Part shown: piece by piece, positions 7,680 to 14,241 of the stretch
Layout: every line of letters starts with the position of its first letter
How positions within the stretch are numbered: position 1 is the first letter of the stretch
From: Chloroflexota bacterium
GTDB taxonomy: Bacteria; Chloroflexota; Anaerolineae; Promineifilales; Promineifilaceae
DNA: 37,449 bases
Assembly (NCBI GenBank): GCA_024223125.1
Contig: JAAEOP010000476.1
Coordinates: 1 to 37,449 of the forward strand
Direction: 5' to 3'
Program-made: the position numbers and the translations under genes
Notes under the pieces: generated by a model
Databases searched by the model: none
Told to the model about the DNA's origin: nothing
What the model saw: only the letters and a program-made list of their open reading frames with translations

Positions 7680-8916
7680 CGGCTAATTGTAAAGCGACAT
7701 AAAATTCACTGCCAATTCCTTCGACACTTTCGGCCCAAATACGGCCGTTGTTCAACTCCACTAATTCTTTGGCAATAGATAACCCCAGACCGATTCCTTC
7801 ATGGCTGCGACGCAGAGGGGATTCTACCTGGTAAAAGCGTTTGAAGATGCGGTCTAGCTGTCCGACCGGAATACCGCCGCCGGTATCTTGAATGTGGAAC
7901 CACACTTCGCTGCCCTGCCGCCGTACTTGTATGTTGATACGGCCGCCCTGCGGTGTAAATTTAACTGAGTTGTCTAACAGGTTGCCTAATACCACTTCGA
8001 TCATACCGGGGTCTACCTGGATGAGCAGGGGGGTGTCGGGTAGGGTAACGGTGATGGTTTGTTGTTTGGCGACGGCCGTTTCATCTGCATCGGCCCGAAT
8101 ATCTTTTACAAACTTCACAAAATCAATTTGTTCCAGGTCTACGGTCGCTTCCCCGGCATCCACATAACGCAAATTGAGCATGTCTTGAATGAGAGTACGT
8201 AAATGGACGGCCGCGCTTAACACACTGTCCATTTGGGCGGCCATCTCCGGGCTGGCTTCATCTCGCAAAAAGGAGACATACCCCAAAATAACTGAAAGGG
8301 GCGTCCGCAGTTCATGTGAAGCGATGGCAATAAAGTTCATTTTAATCTCATCCAATTCATTGAGTTCTGTATTAGCCTGTTCTAACTCTTCAATGAGCCG
8401 TGCTTTTTCTACGGCGACCCCGGCAATATCGGCCAGCACCACCAACGTTTCAAAATCTTCCCGTGTAAAATGGGGCGCGCCTTGTTTGTTAATCGCTTCC
8501 AACACGCCGACCGGCTTTTTGTTGGTGTTACGCATAGGCACACCTAAAATTGATTTGGTCTGAAATTCAATCGCCTGGTCAATGTTTTGGTTCCAGCGTG
8601 GGTCTTCAGCCACATCCTGAATGTACATAGGACGATTGGCTTTGACAATGGCGCCGGCAATGCTGTTATCCAACGATAAGGGCATGGAGGCCATCTCTGT
8701 CGGAATGGGATTGGAGGAGGCGGTGAACCGCAGTTGGCGTGTACGCGGATCCAATAAAAAGATGGAAGCCGCTTCAGATTGGGTTAAGTCGGCCGCTTCT
8801 TTAATGATTTGTGATAATAATTGATCCAGATGGGTTTCAGAGTTAAGGATGCGGCTGATCTCGACCATCCGCACAAGTCGTTTGTTATCTAGTTGGGGAA
8901 GAAAACCGGTTGTCAT
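7672..8916 (-). CDS. Cytosolic sensor histidine kinase with GAF domain
   Basis: 414 residues with no transmembrane segment. A GAF domain spans ~22-173 (SIFLLDPRTRQLRF..SILGVPMRN..GVLEAINK). A short coiled linker (~174-190) leads to the dimerisation/phosphoacceptor motif ASHELRTPLS, with His201. The ATPase domain shows the N box (LGNLLDNSVKF), G1 (DTGGGIP), F (RFYQVESPLRRSHEG) and G2 (GIGLGLSI). It autophosphorylates and would pass phosphate to a response regulator; none is adjacent, so it is an orphan kinase here. The GAF ligand is unknown. First gene of the minus-strand array, reading away from a shared divergent promoter region with the racemase gene. Confidence 0.93.
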   Translation of the reverse strand: MTTGFLPQLDNKRLVRMVEISRILNSETHLDQLLSQIIKEAADLTQSEAASIFLLDPRTRQLRFTASSNPIPTEMASMPLSLDNSIAGAIVKANRPMYIQDVAEDPRWNQNIDQAIEFQTKSILGVPMRNTNKKPVGVLEAINKQGAPHFTREDFETLVVLADIAGVAVEKARLIEELEQANTELNELDEIKMNFIAIASHELRTPLSVILGYVSFLRDEASPEMAAQMDSVLSAAVHLRTLIQDMLNLRYVDAGEATVDLEQIDFVKFVKDIRADADETAVAKQQTITVTLPDTPLLIQVDPGMIEVVLGNLLDNSVKFTPQGGRINIQVRRQGSEVWFHIQDTGGGIPVGQLDRIFKRFYQVESPLRRSHEGIGLGLSIAKELVELNNGRIWAESVEGIGSEFYVALQLADA

Positions 8917-8962
8917 TTGTTTGCCTCGGATACGTCATTCAGGCGCTGCTTGTAATTCTTGG

Positions 8963-9005
8963 TTGTCTGCAAAGATATGATACGGTATGCTGTCTGCTTA
9001 GACAA
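8963..9005. promoter_or_regulatory. Overlapping face-to-face divergent promoters
   Basis: Plus strand: -35-like TTGTCT at 8963-8968, 17-nt spacer, -10-like TATGCT at 8986-8991, reading to the racemase gene. Minus strand: the same -35 hexamer TTGTCT at 9005-9000, 17-nt spacer, -10-like TATCAT at 8982-8977, reading to the histidine kinase gene. The two would overlap and compete. Hexamers are only 4-5/6 matches, so this is a prediction. Confidence 0.4.
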
Positions 9006-9064
9006 GATTTAGTTGCAAGTGGCAAGTGTTGATCCGTGTGTATTTGATGCGAACAGAAGATATT

Positions 9065-9820
9065 ATGAGAGCAATTGGAATTGTGGGAGGTGTGGGACCA
9101 TTTGCCGGGTTAGATTTACAGCGTAAGATTGCAGAGCAGACTGTTGCTCAACGTGATCAGGATCATTTGACGGTGTTGTCTGTTTCACGGCCGTCACCCA
9201 TCCCCGACCGCACCCAATATTTGACAGGTCAAGTTGAAGAAAATCCAGCGAGAGCTTTGGCTAACCAGGTACACCTGCTGGCAAAGATGGGGGCTACCGT
9301 CGTCGGGATTCCTTGTAACACCGCCCATGCACCGCCTATTTTTGATCTGTTGCGGGTGGAGTTGGAAACGGCCTTGCCCCCCACCAAACTACTGCATATG
9401 ATCCAGGAAGTCGGCCGTTTTTTACAAACCCATTTCCCGTATGTAAAACGGGTAGGCATCCTATCTACCACCGGCACATATCAGACCAAACTGTATCCAC
9501 AATTGTTAGAACCGTTGGGTTTTGACACAGTCATCCCTTCTCCACAAATGCAAGAGACACAAATTCATCCCGCCATTTATCACCCAACCTATGGTATTAA
9601 ATCGTGTGGTGTCGTAACAGAACAGGCCCGTCACAACTTGACCACCGGGGTAGCCACTTTACAAGGGCAAGGAGCCGAAGCAATTATCTTGGGCTGCACC
9701 GAAATCCCACTAGCAATTACTAATCGCCAAATTGACAGCACAATCATCATTGACCCAACTTTGATTTTAGCCCGTGCTTTGATTAGAGAGGTAGATGAAA
9801 TGAAGTTGCGGCCGTGGTAA
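9065..9820 (+). CDS. Aspartate/glutamate racemase family protein
   Basis: A 251-residue cofactor-independent amino-acid racemase-fold protein. The N-terminus IGIVGGVGP is the family's first signature. The paired catalytic cysteines are C84 in GIPCNTAH and C211 in LGCTEIPLA, one in each pseudo-symmetrical half. With both cysteines present the enzyme should interconvert D and L forms of an acidic amino acid or a close analogue; aspartate racemase is the likeliest role. The start was set at ATG 9065 because the conserved MRAIGIVGG begins there. Upstream in-frame starts (GTG 9026, ATG 9047) would add residues outside the fold. The ribosome-binding site is weak (AGAAG). A hairpin repeat follows the stop by 6 nt. 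Confidence 0.88.
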   Translation: MRAIGIVGGVGPFAGLDLQRKIAEQTVAQRDQDHLTVLSVSRPSPIPDRTQYLTGQVEENPARALANQVHLLAKMGATVVGIPCNTAHAPPIFDLLRVELETALPPTKLLHMIQEVGRFLQTHFPYVKRVGILSTTGTYQTKLYPQLLEPLGFDTVIPSPQMQETQIHPAIYHPTYGIKSCGVVTEQARHNLTTGVATLQGQGAEAIILGCTEIPLAITNRQIDSTIIIDPTLILARALIREVDEMKLRPW

Positions 9821-9826
9821 AACGTA

Positions 9827-9859
9827 AGAGATTCCACCTTTTGAAAAGGTGGAATCTCT
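9827..9859. repeat. Perfect 33-nt hairpin, copy 2 of the dispersed inverted repeat
   Basis: AGAGATTCCACCTTTT (9827-9842), one-base centre, AAAAGGTGGAATCTCT (9844-9859). The stem differs from copy 1 (6328-6360) by a compensating G/A and C/T pair, so the base pair is kept although the sequence changed. It follows the racemase stop and could stop or protect that mRNA; no T-run follows on the plus strand. Confidence 0.85.
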
Positions 9860-9990
9860 AAATTGTAAAAAGCCCCGGAGAGGGACAGTAAATCTGGAAG
9901 TGGCTAAGGTTTCAGCAGCTTTATGTTAGTGAATCTCGCGGTTGGTGACTTGTACAATTGACCAACCATTTTCTGCGAGGAGAAAAAAGC

Positions 9991-11346
9991 ATGCTATTTG
10001 ATCTGGTAATTAAAAACGGCACGGCCGTCAGCGCCAACCATACCTATCCCGCCGACATCGGCATAAATGGGGAAACGATTACGGCCGTCGGCCAAAACCT
10101 GACCGGGAAGAAAGAGATAGACGCGACCGGCAAGCTTGTCCTCCCCGGCGCGGTAGATATTCACGTTCATCTGCAAATGCCCATCGGCCGTTTCACCTCT
10201 ACCGATGATTTTTACAGTGGCACAGTAGCGGCCGCTTTTGGCGGGACGACCAGCATTATAGATTTTGTAGAAACCCAACCTGATGAAACGATGGTAGAGG
10301 CGATTGCCGCCCGTCGCGTTCTGGCCGATCCTCAGGTGATTATTGATTATGGCCTGCATATGACTATCACCCCCAACGATATTACCAAACTATCTCAGGT
10401 TCCAGAAGCATTTGCCGCCGGATGCACCACCTTTAAGCTGTATATGGCTTACGGGCATCGTTTGGATGATGGGCAGCTTTTGCAAGCGTTAACGGCCGTC
10501 CATAATGTTCAAGGTCTCCCCGTCATCCATGCCGAAAATTGGGATGTCATCCTGACGCTAATTGCCCAAAATTTAGCCAAAGGTAACACCGAACCCCATT
10601 GGCATCCACGCAGTCGTCCGGCGCTTTTTGAGGGCGAAGCGGTAAGACGGGTGATCGCTTTGGCTGAGTATGTGGGCGTACCGCTGCATATCTTTCATGT
10701 TTCTTGTGAAGCGGCCGTGCAAGAAATCGTCGCCGCCCGACAGCGCGGTTTGCCTGTAACCGGCGAAACCTGCCCCCAATACATCTTCCTTACACAGAAC
10801 GTGTACGATGCGCCAGGCGTAGCGGGGGCATTGCCCGTCTGCTCCCCGCCCATCCGCAGCCAGACAGAACAGGATGCATTATGGCAGGCGCTCAAGCATG
10901 CCGATTTGCAGATTGTAACCACCGACCACTGCCCCTTTACCCGCGCTGAAAAAGCAAGCGGCCAACACGATTACAGCCAGATTCCCGGCGGCGTCCCTTC
11001 TATTGAAATGCGTCTGGCAGCCCTCTATTCTCGCGGTGTGCGGGAAGGGCATCTTACGCTAAACCAATGGGTAGACACCTGCTGCACCACCCCGGCGCGG
11101 TTGGCGAGACTAGAAAAAAAGGGGCACATCACTCCCGGTTATGACGCTGATCTGATCATTTTCAACCCCCAGACTAAATGGGAGCTTTCTACTCAATCAT
11201 TGCACGAAACGGCCGATTGGACGCCGTATGAAGGGTTGACGCTACACGGCCGTGCCGAAACAACCCTGGTTCGTGGCCAAATTATTGTGCAAGATGGGGC
11301 TTTGCAGGTGGGGGCGGGTGTCGGCCGTTATCTTCACCGCCAATAG
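9991..11346 (+). CDS. Dihydropyrimidinase / D-hydantoinase-type cyclic amidohydrolase
   Basis: A 451-residue binuclear-zinc amidohydrolase that opens cyclic amide rings (dihydropyrimidines, hydantoins). The TIM barrel shows DIHVH (H58, H60), FKLYMAY with K149 as the carboxylated bridging lysine, HAEN (H180), HIFHVS (H236) and TTDHCPF (D312 as catalytic acid). The YxADLIIF-type C-terminal sandwich (GYDADLIIF) is present. Length fits the family. The ATG at 9991 follows GCGAGGAGAAAAAAGC, a strong Shine-Dalgarno site, so upstream TTG 9958 is rejected. Dihydropyrimidinase is favoured over allantoinase, but substrate specificity cannot be read. No dihydropyrimidine dehydrogenase or carbamoylase gene adjoins it. 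Confidence 0.88.
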   Translation: MLFDLVIKNGTAVSANHTYPADIGINGETITAVGQNLTGKKEIDATGKLVLPGAVDIHVHLQMPIGRFTSTDDFYSGTVAAAFGGTTSIIDFVETQPDETMVEAIAARRVLADPQVIIDYGLHMTITPNDITKLSQVPEAFAAGCTTFKLYMAYGHRLDDGQLLQALTAVHNVQGLPVIHAENWDVILTLIAQNLAKGNTEPHWHPRSRPALFEGEAVRRVIALAEYVGVPLHIFHVSCEAAVQEIVAARQRGLPVTGETCPQYIFLTQNVYDAPGVAGALPVCSPPIRSQTEQDALWQALKHADLQIVTTDHCPFTRAEKASGQHDYSQIPGGVPSIEMRLAALYSRGVREGHLTLNQWVDTCCTTPARLARLEKKGHITPGYDADLIIFNPQTKWELSTQSLHETADWTPYEGLTLHGRAETTLVRGQIIVQDGALQVGAGVGRYLHRQ

Positions 11347-11420
11347 AATCATGGCGAAGGTGTTTTCGTGTATATTTATGTACACTTACGTCCATTGCAA
11401 AATAACCCTAGAGATAGCCT

Positions 11421-11898
11421 ATGCTAACCCGCTTAAAAGTTTCTGGATTCAAAAACTTGGTAAATGTGGACATTCGATTTGGCCCATTTACATGTATTGC
11501 AGGCCCAAATGGAGTCGGAAAATCGAACCTATTTGATGCCATTCAATTTCTCAGCACGCTGGCAGATAATGAACTTGTAACAGCTGCTTTATCTATAAGA
11601 AAATTGGAAAGTGGACGAACTGCCGATGGATGAAATGAGTTTCGAGGCTGAAATGATTGTGCCAGATGAGGGAGTAGACGATTTAGGACAAAAAGCAAAA
11701 GCTACTATTACATTCTTACGGTACAAACTCATTTTATCGTACCGTTATGATGAAGACCGGCCAACCATTGGTTCATTAGAAGTAATGTATGAAGAATTAG
11801 ACTATATAAGTTTAGGGGATGCGTCAAAACATCTACTATTCCCGCATACTGTCCAATGGCTGAATTCTGCTGTTCATGGCAGAAGAACATCTCCGTTT
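11421..11898 (+). pseudogene. Broken AAA/RecF-like ATPase (frameshifted and truncated)
   Basis: The first part (11421-11633) reads MLTRLKVSGFKNLVNVDIRFGPFTCIAGPNGVGKSNLFDA, the start of a RecF/SMC-like AAA ATPase with an intact Walker A (GPNGVGKSN). It ends at a TGA around 11631. The homologous continuation appears in another frame from about 11611: MSFEAEMIVPDEGVDDLGQ, then a segment with LGDASKHLLFPH and GRRTSPF, and then similarity stops at ~11898. So there is a frameshift near 11600-11630 and loss of everything after, including Walker B. In many genomes such ATPases are defence or mobile-island genes. No ACGGCCGT octamer falls in it, unlike most neighbours. Confidence 0.75.
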
Positions 11899-12027
11899 GA
11901 TTTTTGTCCGGTGGAAACCTCACAGGTCTTGATAGTTACGTTTCTTCAAATTGTCACAAAACGGCCGTACCCGGTGTTTTGTTTGTTGTGTGTTCCCAGC
12001 GTATATTTTTTTCAAACGGAGACTCTC

Positions 12028-13068
12028 ATGTCAAACAATTCACCTAGGTTTATTAAGAAAATGTTTCTGGCAACAGCCAATATGTTGATTCCAATGCAAA
12101 CGGCCGTCCTTCTCTACTATTTCCTGTCCCGTTGGCTGGGGGCTGAAAATGGGCCGCTCATACAAGGCATTGGCTATGTGCTGCCCTGGCTGTTTATGCC
12201 TCTGATTTTGCTGCTGCCGTTGGCTCTGTGGCGGCGGTCTAAACTGTTGGTAAGCATGACGGCCGTCAGTTTGCTGCTGTTCGCGGGGGGGTACGGCCGT
12301 TTATTTGTGCCCCAATTGCCCGTACAAACAAGCGCTCCTACTTTCACCGTCATGACCTATAACGTCCTCTATGTAAATCGCAATCTGGATGATACGCTGG
12401 CCAATATCACCCAATATCAGCCTGATGTTCTAGCTTTGCATGAATACATTCCTACCCTGTCCGCTGAACTTCACCCCAAGTTAGCCAAAGTGTATCCATA
12501 CCATATGGTGGAGCAGGGACGTGGTTTTTACAGTCGGTATCCCATCGTATCTTATGAGGCCGTGCCCATGCCTTACAGCTTTGGCGGCGTCGGGCAAAAG
12601 GCGCTTTTAGATATCGAAGGGCAATTGGTGACACTATTTAGCGTCCATCCGGGCGCGCCTCCGGCACGGGTAGCCAAAGTGCCCGGTTTACCCCTCCATT
12701 TGCCTTTTGGCGTAGCTGATGCCAGCCAGCATCAAGAAAGTATGCAAACGATTCTGGCTGAAGTAGACGACAGTTCTGGGCCGTTGGCGCTGGTGGGTGA
12801 TTTGAACATGACTGATCAACATCCGGCCTATGCTAAATTGACCGACAATTTGCAGGATGCGTTTGTGGAACGGGGATCGGGAATGGGTTTTACGTTCACC
12901 CCTTTTGGCAATTACCCGCTGCCAGTGTGGCGTATTGATTATGTATTATATTCACCAGAGTTAACGGCCGTAGACATTGCCATCGGCGACTTTGCCGGAT
13001 CAGATCATAAGCCGCTGATTGCTACCCTCGCTCTACCAGATGTACAGGAGACGGCAATGGACAATTAA
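12028..13068 (+). CDS. Membrane-anchored endonuclease/exonuclease/phosphatase (EEP) family protein
   Basis: 346 residues. Two or three N-terminal hydrophobic helices (~13-35, 48-68, 75-90) anchor the protein, followed by an EEP/DNase I-fold domain facing outwards. Catalytic motifs are in order: MTYNV (N112), LALHEY (E139), SVHPG (H207), VGDLNMT (D258, N260), WRIDYVL (D304) and GSDHKPL (D326, H327). The fold hydrolyses phosphodiester or phosphomonoester bonds in a metal-dependent way; the substrate (nucleic acid, lipid headgroup or inositol phosphate) is not predictable. The start at ATG 12028 follows GGAG at 7 nt. The open frame continues upstream to 11611, but that part belongs to the broken ATPase. 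Confidence 0.88.
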   Translation: MSNNSPRFIKKMFLATANMLIPMQTAVLLYYFLSRWLGAENGPLIQGIGYVLPWLFMPLILLLPLALWRRSKLLVSMTAVSLLLFAGGYGRLFVPQLPVQTSAPTFTVMTYNVLYVNRNLDDTLANITQYQPDVLALHEYIPTLSAELHPKLAKVYPYHMVEQGRGFYSRYPIVSYEAVPMPYSFGGVGQKALLDIEGQLVTLFSVHPGAPPARVAKVPGLPLHLPFGVADASQHQESMQTILAEVDDSSGPLALVGDLNMTDQHPAYAKLTDNLQDAFVERGSGMGFTFTPFGNYPLPVWRIDYVLYSPELTAVDIAIGDFAGSDHKPLIATLALPDVQETAMDN

Positions 13069-13110
13069 GAATTTCTGGCGATTATGTAGATAGTGGTTAA
13101 AATCCTGTCT

Positions 13111-13452
13111 ATGGCAAAATACACACTTATTCCATTGGTAACGGCCGTCATCCTGGCCATTGTTTTACAACAACTCATCGGTCTCTTCGACCCTCTCATT
13201 TATTGGCTGGTCAGCATTACCCTGGTGACGTTTCTAACTTATGGGTATGACAAAGCTATTGCCGGCGCAAATAGAAGTCGAGTTCCCGAAAATGCGCTGC
13301 TGCTGCTCGTTTTCGTGGGCGGAACAGTCGGCGCTTTAACCGGCATGTTTGTGTTCAAGCATAAAACCAGCAAGCACAGTTTTCAAGCCAAACTGGCCGC
13401 AGTCCTCCTCGTGCAAATCGCCTTGCTTGTGGCCTATTTCTACTTCATATAA
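13111..13452 (+). CDS. DUF1294 family small membrane protein
   Basis: 113 residues with three to four predicted membrane helices. The family motif is clear: YGYDKAIAG, then RVPENALLLLVFVGG and GMFVFKHKTSKHSF. DUF1294 proteins are widespread short membrane proteins of unknown function. The start was put at ATG 13111; a GTG at 13093 would add six residues (VKILS). Neither has a good Shine-Dalgarno site. A TAAAAT hexamer at 13098-13103 lies 7 nt before the ATG. It is 42 nt after the EEP gene and may be cotranscribed with it. Confidence 0.8.
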   Translation: MAKYTLIPLVTAVILAIVLQQLIGLFDPLIYWLVSITLVTFLTYGYDKAIAGANRSRVPENALLLLVFVGGTVGALTGMFVFKHKTSKHSFQAKLAAVLLVQIALLVAYFYFI

Positions 13453-13505
13453 AATAAACATCAAACCTGCAACTTGCACACTTGCAACTTAAAAAGGAGT
13501 CAGCC

Positions 13506-13925
13506 ATGTTCCAACATATTTTGGTTCCCGTAGATTTATCAGACAGAAATAATCAGGCGGTTGATATTGCTGTAGAAATGGCGCAGATGAGCAACGGCCG
13601 TGTCACCTTACTGCATATCATCAAACTCATCAGTGGGGGCACATATGATGAGTTTGCCGATTTTTATCAAAAACTGGAAGGGAAAGCGTATCAGAAAATG
13701 TCCAACTTAATTACCCCCTATCAGGGTCAAGGTGTGGACCTTACTTCTCACATCCTCATCGGCCATCGCGTTCAAGAAATCATCAACTTTGCGGCCGAGC
13801 AGCAAGCCAATCTCATCGTTATGAATTCCCACAAGATTAACCTGGAAAACCCCGATGAAGGCTGGGGAAGCATCAGCCACAAAGTAGGCATTCTGGCGCA
13901 ATGCCCCATTATGTTGGTGAAATAG
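13506..13925 (+). CDS. Universal stress protein (UspA family)
   Basis: 139 residues with the single UspA alpha/beta domain: start MFQHILVPVDLSD, then DIAVEMAQMSNGRVTLLHII, and end CPIMLVK. UspA proteins bind ATP or other nucleotides, form dimers and act in stress survival. The ATP-binding motif G-2x-G-9x-G(S/T) is poorly preserved here (MNSHKINLENPDEGWGSISHKV), so this may be a non-ATP-binding member. The ATG follows AAAAAGGAGTCAGCC, a strong ribosome-binding site. The upstream gap holds a GCAAGTT-type repeat (13465-13490). It probably stands alone or follows the DUF1294 gene. Confidence 0.9.
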   Translation: MFQHILVPVDLSDRNNQAVDIAVEMAQMSNGRVTLLHIIKLISGGTYDEFADFYQKLEGKAYQKMSNLITPYQGQGVDLTSHILIGHRVQEIINFAAEQQANLIVMNSHKINLENPDEGWGSISHKVGILAQCPIMLVK

Positions 13926-14241
13926 TATCACCTCAATTAACGTAAGGGTGACCTTTGGGGTCGCCCGACAATCCCCCAACAGGGCCGGCACAAAATCCAC
14001 CACTACCATCAGATTTAGAATTACGGCCACACACGCCAAACTCTGGCTAAATCCTTAAACTGGGCTAAAATGCCTCAGCCATCAGAATGGGATTTGGTTC
14101 ATTGTCGCTTTTATGCCCCCACCGCCAGATTTCAAGTAAACGAGTCAGTTTACATACCAATTGAAGGAGAAAACAAAATATGAACCGTAATCATGTCTTT
14201 GATTTCATCCTTATCAGTCAAATAAATATAGGAAATTAGAT
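13926..14241. other. Intergenic stretch with two coupled tiny ORFs before the subtilisin gene
   Basis: 316 bases with no recognisable gene. A 37-codon ORF (14070-14183; MPQPSEWDLVHCRFY...) has no ribosome-binding site, but its frame is open back to 14019, so it may be the decayed end of an older gene. Its TGA overlaps the ATG of a 19-codon ORF (14180-14239; MNRNHVFDFILISQINIGN) that has a good GAAGGAG site at 14163-14169 and stops 2 nt before the subtilisin ATG. That ORF could be a leader coupling translation. No octamer lies here. Confidence 0.45.

Noticed and set aside
9026..9064. GTG at 9026 or ATG at 9047 as the racemase start
   Set aside because: The conserved N-terminal MRAIGIVGG begins at 9065; the added residues are outside the fold and overlap a GCAAGT repeat.
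11611..12027. A 485-codon fusion protein running from the ATPase remnant into the EEP gene
   Set aside because: The EEP gene has its own ATG with GGAG at 12028, and the upstream part is the frame-shifted tail of a different gene family followed by intergenic DNA.
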